Assembly: GCF_021531055.1 (NCBI RefSeq)
Contig: NZ_JADYTL010000009.1
Coordinates: 51,611 to 115,610, forward strand
Length of the DNA stretch: 64,000 nt
Direction: 5' to 3'
Source of the DNA: Collinsella tanakaei
GTDB taxonomy: Bacteria; Actinomycetota; Coriobacteriia; Coriobacteriales; Coriobacteriaceae
The number at the start of each line of letters is the position of its first letter. Positions within the stretch are counted from its first letter, which is position 1. Position numbers and translations under genes: made by a program. The notes under the pieces are model-generated. The model worked only from the letters and a program-made list of their open reading frames with translations, was not told where the DNA came from and did no database searches. Shown one piece after another: positions 1 to 8,524 of the stretch.

Positions 1-469
1 CCGCCGCCTTGAGGAAGATCTCGGGGTCGGGTTTGCCGTTTTCCACCTGCGTTCCGTCCACGATGTAGGGGAACGCATGGGTGAGGTACTCGGCCTCGAG
101 ATACTCGTCGATCAGCGAGCGGACCGACGAGCTGGCGAGCGCATAGGGGATGTTGCGCTCCTGCAGGTAGCTCAGCAGCTCCAGCAGGCCCTTCTTCTTG
201 CCCACACGGCCGTTTTGCTCCATGCGCACGGCCGTTTTCTGCTTTTTGATGTACTCGCGCCAGGTGACGACATCCTTGTCCTCACCGAACGCATGCTTGA
301 GGCCGGCGACGACCTCGCGCTCGATCTTGCCGCAAAGACTCATGTACAGGGCGGGGTTCATCTGGAAGCCGAACGCGCGCGCCGTGCGCAGATATGCGCG
401 GTAGCACATGCGCTCGCTATCGAAGATGAGGCCATCCATATCGAACAGCACAGCCTGAAACGGACCCAC
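1..469 (-). CDS. HAD-superfamily sugar phosphatase / beta-phosphoglucomutase-like protein (partial)
   Basis: The first 156 codons of a minus-strand gene cut by the window edge. The GTG start lies 5 nt after AAGGAG. The protein opens with VLFDMDGLIFDSE, the HAD motif I with nucleophile Asp and acid/base Asp in DMDG. A helical cap follows, then LASSS, the motif II Ser/Thr region, and a GKPDPEIF stretch typical of motif III. This layout is that of beta-phosphoglucomutase-like and sugar-phosphate phosphatases. The substrate cannot be told from sequence. It lies downstream of the PTS operon in the same direction, behind a hairpin, so sugar-phosphate turnover is plausible but inferred. The C-terminal acidic motif IV is outside the window. 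Confidence 0.85.
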   Translation of the reverse strand, partial: MGPFQAVLFDMDGLIFDSERMCYRAYLRTARAFGFQMNPALYMSLCGKIEREVVAGLKHAFGEDKDVVTWREYIKKQKTAVRMEQNGRVGKKKGLLELLSYLQERNIPYALASSSVRSLIDEYLEAEYLTHAFPYIVDGTQVENGKPDPEIFLKAA

Positions 470-502
470 GGGTGCTCCTTTGCGGTTGAATGTCCATAAG
501 AA

Positions 503-543
503 AGGCCCGCACCCTCCTGCGGGTGCCGAAGGAGTGCGGGCCT
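503..543 (-). terminator. Hairpin terminator after the PTS/dehydrogenase operon
   Basis: AGGCCCGCAC at 503-512 pairs with GTGCGGGCCT at 534-543. On the minus strand the stem is followed by TTTCTTATGG, a modest U-tract. It sits between the dehydrogenase stop and the HAD gene. Confidence 0.65.
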
Positions 544-561
544 GGGGGTGGAGGCGAGCTG

Positions 562-1554
562 TTACGCCCGGATCTCGTTCACCGGCTCCTCGCCGGCGAC
601 GAAGCGCTCAACGTCTCCCACGCACTTCTCGCCCATGCCGCGCAGGCACTCCTCCGTGTAGGCGGAGATATGCGGGCACACGAGAACCTTGGGATGGTTG
701 AAGTAGGGGTCGTCGGCCGCAGGCGGCTCGTCGTGCATGACGTCGATCGCCAGCGCCTTGACGGTGCCGTCCGCGAGCGCGTCGAGCATCGCCGGCTGGT
801 CGATGAGGTCGGCGCGCGCGTTGTTGACCACGTAGACGCCCTTCTTCATCTTGGCGAAGCACTCGGCGTTGAGGATGTGGAACGACGTCGGGTTGAGGTC
901 GGCGTTGAGGGTCAGGATGTCGCAGTTGGAAACCACGGTATCCAGATCGGTGTACTCGAAGTCGACACCCTGGGCGCGCAGCTTGTCGGCCCAGTCATCG
1001 TGATGCACCGGATCGCAGGCCAGGACTTTGAGGTCGTAGCCGCGGGCCAGGATCTCGACGACGCGGGAACCGATGTTGCCGCAGCCGATGATGCCGAGCG
1101 TCTTGCCCGACACGCCGTTGCCCACGAACTTGGCGCGCTCGGCCCAGCGGCCCTCGTTGGCGGCCACGTGGGAGTCGCTCACCTGACGCATGGCGTCGAG
1201 CAGGATGGCGACGGCGCCCTCGGCGACCGCGTCACGCTCGACGAGCGGCGAGACCGTGGTGAGGATGCAGCCGGTCGCGTTGCAGGCCTTGACGTCGACG
1301 TTGTTGTAGCCGATGCCGTGGCGCGAGAGCAGCAGCAGATCGGTCTTGTGCTCGAAGAACTCCGCATCGAAAAACGGGGTCACCGACGAGATGATGATGT
1401 TGTAGTCCTTGAGGGACTCGGCGAGCTCGGCGCCGTGGGCATCGCCCGCGACGCGCACGCGCTCGACCGTGCCGATCTTCTCAAGGCGCTCCATCTGGTC
1501 GGGGAAACGGGTCCCGAACGACGAGGAGTTCACGATAGCGATCTTGTAATCCAT
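562..1554 (-). CDS. D-isomer-specific 2-hydroxyacid dehydrogenase (NAD-dependent)
   Basis: A 330-residue cytosolic oxidoreductase expected to interconvert a D-2-hydroxyacid and a 2-oxoacid with NAD(H). The Rossmann nucleotide loop GCGNIG is at residues 157-162. The catalytic triad of the family is visible: Arg247 in NNARADL, Glu276 in HDEPP and His295 in CPHISAY. Length matches the phosphoglycerate/lactate/glyoxylate dehydrogenase family. It is the last gene of the mannose-class PTS operon, 46 bp after the IIB gene, suggesting a role in metabolism of the imported sugar or sugar acid. Substrate is not predictable; D-lactate, hydroxypyruvate or a sugar-acid derivative are all possible. Confidence 0.85.
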   Translation of the reverse strand: MDYKIAIVNSSSFGTRFPDQMERLEKIGTVERVRVAGDAHGAELAESLKDYNIIISSVTPFFDAEFFEHKTDLLLLSRHGIGYNNVDVKACNATGCILTTVSPLVERDAVAEGAVAILLDAMRQVSDSHVAANEGRWAERAKFVGNGVSGKTLGIIGCGNIGSRVVEILARGYDLKVLACDPVHHDDWADKLRAQGVDFEYTDLDTVVSNCDILTLNADLNPTSFHILNAECFAKMKKGVYVVNNARADLIDQPAMLDALADGTVKALAIDVMHDEPPAADDPYFNHPKVLVCPHISAYTEECLRGMGEKCVGDVERFVAGEEPVNEIRA

Positions 1555-1600
1555 AGGTTGAACTACCCAATACCTTTCTGTGTGAACCGCGAGGGCTCGA

Positions 1601-2095
1601 CTACTTGCCGCACTTGGCGAGGGCGGCGGCCAGGCCGACGTTCTCGGAAGACGGGATCTTCTGGAAGTACACGTTGACGCCCGCGTCGCCGATGGCCTTG
1701 GCGATGTCGGCGTCGTCGTCGGTCAGACCGACGGACTCGATGACCTTGGTGGAGCCGGGCTTGATGGCGATGCCGCCGACGTTGAGCTCCTTGATGGGCA
1801 CGCCGCCGTCAACGGCGACCTTGGCGTAGGCCAGCGACTTGAAGATCAGGGCGACCTTGTCGTCGCCGAACTGGTCCTCGTTCCAACGGTCGACGAGACC
1901 CTGGGCGGAGTAGACCTTGATCTTGAGGCCGCCGGTGGACTGGGTGGACTCGTAGATCTCCTTCATGAACTCATCGTTGGCGGTGGCGTCGTCGATGACG
2001 TAGGCGGTGTTGGTGCCCTTGCCCTTGGTCCAGACCTGCATGACCTGGCCGTGGACGAGACGGTCGTCGATGCGCGCGAGGGTGATCTCAGACAT
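1601..2095 (-). CDS. PTS mannose/fructose/sorbose-class EIIB component
   Basis: A 164-residue phosphocarrier of the mannose-type PTS. The N-terminal RIDDRLVHGQV motif carries the phosphorylated His15, which receives phosphate from EIIA and passes it to sugar during transport through IIC/IID. Length is normal for a free-standing IIB. It follows the IIA gene across an 80-bp gap that contains a terminator-like hairpin, and precedes the dehydrogenase. Sugar specificity (mannose, fructose, sorbose, N-acetylgalactosamine and others) cannot be assigned. Confidence 0.93.
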   Translation of the reverse strand: MSEITLARIDDRLVHGQVMQVWTKGKGTNTAYVIDDATANDEFMKEIYESTQSTGGLKIKVYSAQGLVDRWNEDQFGDDKVALIFKSLAYAKVAVDGGVPIKELNVGGIAIKPGSTKVIESVGLTDDDADIAKAIGDAGVNVYFQKIPSSENVGLAAALAKCGK

Positions 2096-2129
2096 GGTGT
2101 TACTCCTATCCCTAGAAGGTGACTAAAAA

Positions 2130-2164
2130 GGGGCACATATCCCCCATTAGGAGATATGTACCCC
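2130..2164 (-). terminator. Internal hairpin with U-tract between PTS IIA and IIB
   Basis: GGGGCACATATC (2130-2141) pairs with GATATGTACCCC (2153-2164) with one mismatch. In the direction of transcription the stem is followed by CTTTTTAG, so it looks like an intrinsic terminator or attenuator inside the operon. Confidence 0.6.
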
Positions 2165-2175
2165 GTTGCGGCCGT

Positions 2176-2583
2176 TTACCCCTTGAGGTTGGCGCGATTG
2201 ATGAGACGGGCGCCCATCTTGCCGGCCTCGAGCGCGGTGTTGGCGAGCTCATGGCCGTCCTCGGCGATCTCGAGCTGCTGGATCGTCTCGATCAGCATGG
2301 GCATGTTCACGCCCAGGATGACGTCGCAGTCGACCTTGGCGACGCAGGCGAGCGCCACGTTGGAGGGGCTGCCGCCCATGAGGTCGCACATGATGATGGT
2401 GTGCGCGCCCTCGGCGTCGTTCTTCTCGACGATCTCGAACGCCTTCTCGCGCAGGTCGTCGACGGACTGGCCGGGCACGAGGCCCAGGGCGTCGACGTTC
2501 TCCTGCTCGCCCATGATCATCTCGGCACTCTTCTTGAGCTCGATGCCGAACAGACCGTGGGTGATGATGAGGACCTTGTTCAT
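2176..2583 (-). CDS. PTS mannose-class EIIA component
   Basis: A 135-residue soluble EIIA-Man domain protein. It begins MNKVLIITHGLFG, with His9 the expected phosphorylation site receiving phosphate from HPr. MCDLMGGSPSNVA is the conserved central motif of the fold. It is a stand-alone IIA, not fused to IIB. It lies between the IID and IIB genes of the same operon, 29 bp after the IID stop. Role: relay of phosphate from PEP via EI and HPr to the IIB partner. Confidence 0.93.
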   Translation of the reverse strand: MNKVLIITHGLFGIELKKSAEMIMGEQENVDALGLVPGQSVDDLREKAFEIVEKNDAEGAHTIIMCDLMGGSPSNVALACVAKVDCDVILGVNMPMLIETIQQLEIAEDGHELANTALEAGKMGARLINRANLKG

Positions 2584-2612
2584 GCGTATCGCTCCTTACA
2601 GCTCAAATCCGA

Positions 2613-3542
2613 TTAGAGGATGCCGATGACCGCGAGCACGATCAGGATGACCGTGAAGCCGAGCATGGCCTGGGTGACCTTCATGCCCTTCTTCTGGAAG
2701 AAGAAGAACAGGGCCATAACGGCGATCAGGGGCAGGATGCCGGGGATGATGCCGTCCAGGGTCTCCTGGAGGACGAAGGGCTTACCGGACAGGTCGGCCT
2801 GGATCGGGGTGGACAGCTTGACGTAGCTGGCCGCCATGGCGCCCATCATGAACAGACCGAGCACGCCGAGCGCGTCGATGATGGACTTGATGCGGCCGCC
2901 CTTCATGACCTCGAGCGCGGCGCGACGGCCCATGGTGTAGCCCATGCGGGTGAACAGGTAGCCGTAGATGAAGGTCGCGGTGGCGAAGCACACGAACGGC
3001 ATGACGGCACCGAGCGGGTTGCCCTCCTGGCACAGGCCCAGGAACAGCGAGATGCAGATGTACTGGACGGTACCGGAGTCGATGGAGTCGCCGACGCCCG
3101 CCAGCGGGCCCATCAGGCCGATCTTGGTGTTCTGGATCATCGTGGCGTCAAGCGCCTCCTCGCCGGCGTTGAGCGCCTTGGCGCGCTCCTCCTCGAGCGA
3201 GACGGTGATACCGGAGATGATGCCGCCGCCCCAGACAGCCTGGGTGTTGAAGAACTGCAGGTGGCGCTGAAGGGCCTCGGCCAGGAAGACCTTGTTCTTG
3301 TAGAGCTTCTTGAGCACGGGGATCAGGCCGAAGCAGAACGCGGGGGCGATCATGCGGTCGAAGGTGTGGGGCACCTCGTTGGCCCACCAGAAGCGGAACC
3401 AGGTCTTGAGGATGTCCTTGTTGGTGATCTCGTCGGGCTTGTTGGCCTCGCCGAGCATCAAACGGGGATCGGCGTGGATCATGCCGTCTTCGTCTAGATA
3501 ATCGTTGATATCCTGGGAAAGCTTCTCGACAGCTTCACTCAT
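2613..3542 (-). CDS. PTS mannose-class EIID component
   Basis: A 309-residue membrane subunit of a mannose-family PTS permease. The N-terminal half holds soluble segments with family motifs (TWFRFWWANEVPHTFDRM, GVGDSID). Hydrophobic segments lie near residues 140-180 and 220-305. IID and IIC together form the translocation channel. It lies 44 bp after the IIC gene in the same operon. The start is preceded by GGAAGGGATTTTACG. Confidence 0.93.
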   Translation of the reverse strand: MSEAVEKLSQDINDYLDEDGMIHADPRLMLGEANKPDEITNKDILKTWFRFWWANEVPHTFDRMIAPAFCFGLIPVLKKLYKNKVFLAEALQRHLQFFNTQAVWGGGIISGITVSLEEERAKALNAGEEALDATMIQNTKIGLMGPLAGVGDSIDSGTVQYICISLFLGLCQEGNPLGAVMPFVCFATATFIYGYLFTRMGYTMGRRAALEVMKGGRIKSIIDALGVLGLFMMGAMAASYVKLSTPIQADLSGKPFVLQETLDGIIPGILPLIAVMALFFFFQKKGMKVTQAMLGFTVILIVLAVIGIL

Positions 3543-3586
3543 CGTAAAATCCCTTCCTTTCTATGGATAGCAGGGGTCGGGCGCGA

Positions 3587-4348
3587 TTAGGCGTCGGCCT
3601 TCGTGGTGAACATGTTGTAGCAGAAGGCGATGATGACGCCGAAGACGGCCCAGGTGATCATCGTGATGCTCATGCCGGCCTGGGTGGTGAGCACGACCAG
3701 GAAGTAGGCCAGGAAGAAGAACACGAGCAGCTTGCGGGAGCCGATGACGTGCATGGTGATGGCGATACCGAGGGCGGCAAGACCACCGGAGACGACGTCG
3801 AGCGCGTGCAGCACGGGGCCGTCGCTGATCATGTTCATGAAGTCGGAGATGACCGGGGCGCCCAGGTACAGGGCGATGGTGATGGTCGGGACGAACAGCG
3901 CGAAGCCGATGAGGGAGGGCACGAGGCCGATCCACAGCTGCAGGTTACGGGTGTCGGCCTTGAGGGCGCAGGCATCCATGCGGCTCACGCAGATCGTGTT
4001 CAGGAAGAAGCGGAGCTGGTAGAGGTAGCTGCCCATGAGGCCGACGGGCACGGCGATGGCGACAGCGGCCTCGGGGTCCAGGTCACCGATGCAGGCGACG
4101 GACACGGCGATGGCGGAAGCCACCGCGGGCTCGGAGGGCATAGCGCCACCGGGGGCGACGACGCCCATGTAGATCAGCTGGATGGTCGCGGTGACGATCA
4201 TGGCCTGGTGCATGTCGCCGAGGATCAGACCAACCCAGAAGCCCGCCATAAGCGGCGAGAAACGCATGGTGAGGGTTGCATAACCGAGTGCGCGCGATTC
4301 GATTGCCGCGACGAACAGGGCAATCAGCAATGCTTGCAATAGTGTCAT
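3587..4348 (-). CDS. PTS mannose-class EIIC component
   Basis: A 253-residue polytopic membrane protein, first gene of the PTS operon. It has repeated hydrophobic helices and the family motif GAMPSEPAVASAIA. It binds and transports the sugar with IID. The start is preceded by AAGGAAAGG. The operon is divergent from an RpiR-type regulator across a roughly 560-bp AT-rich region, the likely site of its promoter and control. Confidence 0.92.
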   Translation of the reverse strand: MTLLQALLIALFVAAIESRALGYATLTMRFSPLMAGFWVGLILGDMHQAMIVTATIQLIYMGVVAPGGAMPSEPAVASAIAVSVACIGDLDPEAAVAIAVPVGLMGSYLYQLRFFLNTICVSRMDACALKADTRNLQLWIGLVPSLIGFALFVPTITIALYLGAPVISDFMNMISDGPVLHALDVVSGGLAALGIAITMHVIGSRKLLVFFFLAYFLVVLTTQAGMSITMITWAVFGVIIAFCYNMFTTKADA

Positions 4349-4910
4349 TATGCCTTTCCTTTCTCTCCTCTTTTCCGGAAGACGACGGAGTGCGTCCGCT
4401 CCATTCCTCCCCCTCGTCCCGACGCGGGCCCTCCACGCCGAGACACTCCTTGGGCATATAGCCCCTATGACGAAGATTCTATGTGTTTTTCTATTGTTCC
4501 GAAAGAAATAATTTTTCTTTTTGGTGAACGGTGTGTGAGTTATCGTCTACCGAATTTTGAGTAGTGCTCTGATGGAAATGTGGTAGGGCTGTTACTTGTC
4601 GTTCTTAGATGATTGATTCTGTTGTTCTCGCCGGTAATCTGCTATTTATGAACAGCAGCTCATATGATGTTCGTTTTCTTGCAATTCTAAATGCAGCTGG
4701 TTAGCAAGATTCCTTTTTGGCCTTTTTAGCCGTTTACGGAACAAGTTGTACCGCTCGACGGGTTGGAACGGCGTACCCGTACCAGAAAATATTTTTTTTC
4801 CTTTCCGCGGGTGCCTCTTTCTTTATATTAGAAGCAGCGACATGTCGCATCAGGCTATACCTGCGGCGATGCTCGCATGACGTTACCGCCGGACCCGAAA
4901 AGTGATCACG
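4349..4910. promoter_or_regulatory. AT-rich divergent control region between PTS operon and rpiR-type gene
   Basis: About 560 bp, clearly AT-richer than its surroundings, with runs such as ATTTTTCTTTTT and ATATTTTTTTTC and no convincing gene. It should hold the promoters of both the PTS operon (minus) and the regulator (plus). The short inverted element GTACCCGTACC near 4771 could be a protein site. I cannot place promoters confidently. Confidence 0.5.
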
Positions 4911-5762
4911 ATGGCACGCAACACCGTTCTGCTCAAGATCAAGTCGCTCTCGCCCGCGCTCTCCGCCAAGGAGCAGCGCATCGCCGACTTCATCCTCAAC
5001 GACCCGCGCTTCGCCTCGCGCATGACCATCAACGAGATGGCCTCCGAACTTGGCGTGGCCGACTCGACGGTGTTCAAGTTCACCAAGAAGCTCGGCTATC
5101 GCGGCTTCCGCGATTTCCGCACCGACCTGCTCGCCGAGGAGTTCGACCCGCAGATCTCGATCCACGAGAACGTCGCTCCCGACGACGACCCGCTCACCGT
5201 GGCGCACAAGATCATCCATTCGAGCGCAAAGTCGCTCAACGACACGCTGGCGCTGCTCAAGGCCGAGGATCTGGAGCGCGCCCTCGACTTCTTACTCGGC
5301 TGCGCGCGCATCTCGTTTTACGGCTGCGGCGAGTCGGGCGTCATCGCGATGGACGCCTACCAGAAGTTCCTGCGCTCCCCCATCCCCTGCCATGCCGTCA
5401 TGGACTCGCACATGCAGCTCATGCAGGCGGCGATGCTCACGCCGGACGACTGCGCGGTGGTCATCACCCACACCGGCGCCACGCGCGAGATGTACGCCGT
5501 CGCGCAGCTCGCGCACAAGGCGGGCGCCCGCGTGATCCTCATCACGAGCTATCCCTCGCAAAGAATCTCCGAGTTCGCCGACATCACGTTCGTCTCCACC
5601 TCGGACGAGACGCGCTACCGCCCCGAATCGCTTTCGTGCCGCTATGCGCAGCTCGCGATCATCGACTCGCTGTATACGGCGATGATGTTCCGCCTGAACG
5701 ACGGCGCCGAATCGCTCCACAAGATCCGCGAGGCGATCAACCTCATCAAGGACGAGAACTAA
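4911..5762 (+). CDS. RpiR-family transcriptional regulator (HTH plus SIS domain)
   Basis: About 283 residues if started at the ATG at 4911; a GTG at 4902 would add three. The N-terminal RpiR helix-turn-helix is recognisable from LSAKEQRIADFIL, MTINEMASELGVADSTVFKF and KKLGYRGF. A C-terminal SIS phosphosugar-binding domain follows, with ISFYGCGESGVIA and VVITHTGATREM. Such proteins sense a sugar phosphate and control transport or catabolic operons. Its divergent placement opposite the mannose-class PTS operon points to control of that operon. The ribosome-binding site is weak, so the exact start is uncertain. Confidence 0.88.
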   Translation: MARNTVLLKIKSLSPALSAKEQRIADFILNDPRFASRMTINEMASELGVADSTVFKFTKKLGYRGFRDFRTDLLAEEFDPQISIHENVAPDDDPLTVAHKIIHSSAKSLNDTLALLKAEDLERALDFLLGCARISFYGCGESGVIAMDAYQKFLRSPIPCHAVMDSHMQLMQAAMLTPDDCAVVITHTGATREMYAVAQLAHKAGARVILITSYPSQRISEFADITFVSTSDETRYRPESLSCRYAQLAIIDSLYTAMMFRLNDGAESLHKIREAINLIKDEN

Positions 5763-5830
5763 ACCGTGGAAGCGCGTGGGGCGAAATCACGTCCGTCGTT
5801 TTCCCACGCGACGTTTTCCCACGCGGTCGC

Positions 5831-6598
5831 CTAACCGCTGTAGCGGGCCAGGAAGGCGCGGGTGCGCTCCTGCTGCGGTGCACCGAGCACCTGCTCGGGC
5901 GTGCCCTGCTCCACGATGGCGCCGCCGTCCATGAACACGACGCGGTCGGCCACGTCGCGTGCGAATGCCATTTCGTGCGTGACGATGATCATGGTGATGT
6001 CCTCGGCCGCAAGTTGGCGGATGACCTTCAGCACCTCGCCGGTAAGCTCGGGATCGAGCGCGCTGGTCGGTTCGTCGAAAAACAGAATGTCGGGATTCAA
6101 GGCGAGCGCCCGGGCGATACTCGCCCGCTGCTGCTGGCCGCCCGAAAGCTGGCAGGGCACCTTGTCCTCGTTGCCCGCCAGACCCATCTTCTCGATGAGC
6201 GAGCGCGCCTCGCGTTCGACCTCCGCCCGGTCGCGTTTTTGCACCGCGATCGGTGCGTCCATGATGTTGCGCAGCACCGTCATATGCGGAAAGAGGTTGT
6301 AGCTCTGGAACACCAGCCCGAAGCGGCTCTTTGCTTGGCGGAGCTGATCGCCCTTGACGTAGGTCACGCGCCCGTCGGACGCGGTGCTCGCGACTGTCAG
6401 GTCCCCATAGCGCAACGAGCCCGCATCGATCTGCTCGAGCGTGGTCGCGCAGCGCAGCAGGGTCGACTTACCGCCGCCCGACGGGCCGATGATCGCCACG
6501 ACCTCACCCGGATAGACGTCGAGCGAGATGTCGCGCAGCACCGTGTGCTCGCCGAACGCCTTGCCCACGTGCTCCATCGAAAAGACCGGCTCTGCCAT
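5831..6598 (-). CDS. Polar amino-acid ABC transporter ATP-binding protein
   Basis: A 255-residue ABC ATPase of the GlnQ/HisP type. Visible motifs are Walker [10 protein letters not shown] (about 38-46), the Q-loop in [13 protein letters not shown], signature LSGGQQQR, Walker [13 protein letters not shown] and the H-loop in IVTHEM. The start at 6598 is chosen because AAGGAGAGG precedes it; a longer frame upstream lacks such a site. It is the last gene of a three-gene importer operon (binding protein, permease, ATPase) and energises amino-acid uptake. Substrate is undetermined. Confidence 0.93.
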   Translation of the reverse strand: MAEPVFSMEHVGKAFGEHTVLRDISLDVYPGEVVAIIGPSGGGKSTLLRCATTLEQIDAGSLRYGDLTVASTASDGRVTYVKGDQLRQAKSRFGLVFQSYNLFPHMTVLRNIMDAPIAVQKRDRAEVEREARSLIEKMGLAGNEDKVPCQLSGGQQQRASIARALALNPDILFFDEPTSALDPELTGEVLKVIRQLAAEDITMIIVTHEMAFARDVADRVVFMDGGAIVEQGTPEQVLGAPQQERTRAFLARYSG

Positions 6599-6677
6599 GT
6601 GCCTCTCCTTGCTTCGTATCAGGTCGAACCCGGCTCGATGCGCGCCTCGCGCCCGAAGGCGAGGATGCGCGGGCGCA

Positions 6678-7337
6678 TCAGTCGTGGTAGTAGTCCAAGC
6701 GCTTTTCGGCCACACCGATCAGCACCTCGACCAGGAAGTTGAACACCCAGTAGAACGCCGCCGAGATCGCGAACGGCACCATGCTCACCTGCGATGCCAC
6801 GAGCGCCTTAGCGGTCGAGAACATCTCGGCCACGCCTATCGCGAAGGCGAGCGAAGTGTCCTTGACCAGCGTGATGATCTCGTTGCCCATCGCCGGCAGG
6901 ATGCGCTTGACCACCTGCGGCAACACGATGCGCGCAAACGTCTGCGCGCGCGAGTAGCCGAGCACCTCGGCCGCCTCGTACTGACCGCGCGGGATGGACT
7001 GGATACCGCTGCGGTAGATCTCGGCGAAGTACGCCGCGTAGTTGACGATGAACGCGACGATGCACGCCTGCCACTTGGAATCGGGCGTGAGCTCGATGCC
7101 GAAAACGTAGTACGGCGCGAAGTAGATCGCGAACATCTGCAGCATGAGCGGAGTGCCGCGCATGATGGATATATAGACGCGCGCAAGCGCCCGCAGCGGG
7201 ACGAAACGGCTCATGCGCGCAAGCGCCACCGGCACCGCAAGCGGGATGGAGCCCACGAGCGTGAGCACGAAGATCTGCACCGTGGTGCTGAACCCCTCGA
7301 GCAGCATGCCCGTCATCGTCGTGATATCCATACGCAT
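6678..7337 (-). CDS. Polar amino-acid ABC transporter permease
   Basis: A 219-residue inner-membrane subunit of the HisM/GlnP family. The EAA loop is represented by EAAEVLGYSRAQTFARIVLPQ, which docks to the ATPase. Several hydrophobic helices precede and follow it. A single permease in the operon suggests a homodimeric channel. Gene order binding protein, permease, ATPase supports assignment. The operon gap before it contains a perfect 33-bp palindrome (separate entry). Confidence 0.92.
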   Translation of the reverse strand: MRMDITTMTGMLLEGFSTTVQIFVLTLVGSIPLAVPVALARMSRFVPLRALARVYISIMRGTPLMLQMFAIYFAPYYVFGIELTPDSKWQACIVAFIVNYAAYFAEIYRSGIQSIPRGQYEAAEVLGYSRAQTFARIVLPQVVKRILPAMGNEIITLVKDTSLAFAIGVAEMFSTAKALVASQVSMVPFAISAAFYWVFNFLVEVLIGVAEKRLDYYHD

Positions 7338-7352
7338 CCCTTCAGCGAAACA

Positions 7353-7385
7353 GTGGGAAAATAGGGACAGTCCCTATTTTCCCAC
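7353..7385. repeat. Family I palindrome (GGGACAGTCCC core)
   Basis: GTGGGAAAATAGGGAC at 7353-7368 is followed by one A and then its exact reverse complement at 7370-7385. Related units occur at 52434-52554 and 55405-55437. It sits between the amino-acid binding protein and its permease gene, so it is transcribed and could form a strong RNA hairpin that lowers downstream expression or protects the upstream message. Confidence 0.85.
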
Positions 7386-7411
7386 CGGGTAGTCCGTATG
7401 TGCGAGGTGCG

Positions 7412-8266
7412 TTACTCGAGCACCCAGTTCTCGTAGGACAGGCCGTACTCGGCGTACTTGTCGCACAGCTCGGCGATGGTGCCGTCCTCGTCCATCTCGC
7501 GCAGGGTCTCGGTGACCTGCTCGGCGAGCGCCTCGCTACCCTGCTTGAAGCCCACGGCGTAGTGCTCCTCGGACAGCATCTCGGGCAGCTGCACGTAGGC
7601 GTCGGGCTTGGCGGACATCTGGTACTCGGCGATCGACAGGTCGCAGGCCACCGCGTCGACCGCGCCGGACTCGAGCTGCATGAAGGCCGTGTTGTACTCA
7701 CCGATCTGGTCGAGCGAGGCGAACGTGGCGGCGAGGCTCGCCTGGTCGCCCTCGAGCACGTCGAGCGCCGCGGAATCGACCTGCGTGATCACCGTCTTGC
7801 CGGCAAGATCGTCGAAGCTCTCGATACCGCTATCGGCCTTGACCACGATGACCTGGCCGTTGAGCATGTAGGGCTCGGAGAAGGTGTAGTCGTCCTCGCG
7901 GCCCTCCATGGTGAAGCCGTTCCAGATGCAGGTGATGGCGCCCGAGTCGAGCAGCGTGTCCTTGGCGTCCCAGTCGATGGGCTCGTACTGGACCTCCCAA
8001 CCGTTGCGCTCGGCGACCTCGGCGGCCAGGTCGAGATCGAAGCCGGTGAACTCGCCGTCGTCGCCGACGAAGCCGTACGGCGGATAGGACTGGTCGAAGC
8101 CCACAATGAGCGTCGTGATGTCGGCGGAGGTGTCCTCCGCCGCCGTATCTGCCGAGCCGGTGTCGGTATCGTTTGCCTGCGGGGACCCGCCGCACGCGGC
8201 GAGCGCGAACGCGAGCGCAAGCGTCGCGATGGCCGTGACCAGCATGAACAGCCTGTTGTTTTTCAT
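7412..8266 (-). CDS. Amino-acid ABC transporter substrate-binding lipoprotein
   Basis: A 284-residue extracellular solute-binding protein, family 3. The N-terminus is a lipoprotein signal with lipobox LAAC, acylated Cys25. The mature start is low-complexity (Gly, Ser, Asp, Thr), then the binding fold begins at LIVGFDQSYPPYGFVGDDGEFTGFD, a typical polar amino-acid-binding signature. The start at 8266 gives a clean signal peptide. It is the first gene of the importer operon. The Sec-type signal contrasts with the Tat-type signals of the two sugar-binding proteins further on. Confidence 0.93.
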   Translation of the reverse strand: MKNNRLFMLVTAIATLALAFALAACGGSPQANDTDTGSADTAAEDTSADITTLIVGFDQSYPPYGFVGDDGEFTGFDLDLAAEVAERNGWEVQYEPIDWDAKDTLLDSGAITCIWNGFTMEGREDDYTFSEPYMLNGQVIVVKADSGIESFDDLAGKTVITQVDSAALDVLEGDQASLAATFASLDQIGEYNTAFMQLESGAVDAVACDLSIAEYQMSAKPDAYVQLPEMLSEEHYAVGFKQGSEALAEQVTETLREMDEDGTIAELCDKYAEYGLSYENWVLE

Positions 8267-8450
8267 GATGAAACCTTCCCATATGCACGCCGGACATCGA
8301 CCGCAGCCCCTCCGGCACTCCATTGCAACGGCAACCACTTTACTATGGTGGAGTGTTTCACGCAAGAACTATCTTTTTGCGTCAGCGTCCATGCAGCGGA
8401 CCCCGTGATGGCTACCGAGATGGCCGCCGCGATCCGTGCCCGCGTCAACG

Positions 8451-8491
8451 GCAAACCCCGCCGTTCGCCGATGCGAAAGGCGGGGTTTTGC
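8451..8491 (-). terminator. Terminator hairpin after the acidic surface-protein gene
   Basis: GCAAACCCCGCC (8451-8462) pairs with GGCGGGGTTTTGC (8479-8491). It lies just past the stop of the minus-strand surface-protein gene and upstream of the amino-acid importer. Confidence 0.6.
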
Positions 8492-8524
8492 AGCACATGG
8501 GCAATCGAGGCGCATTCGCACATC

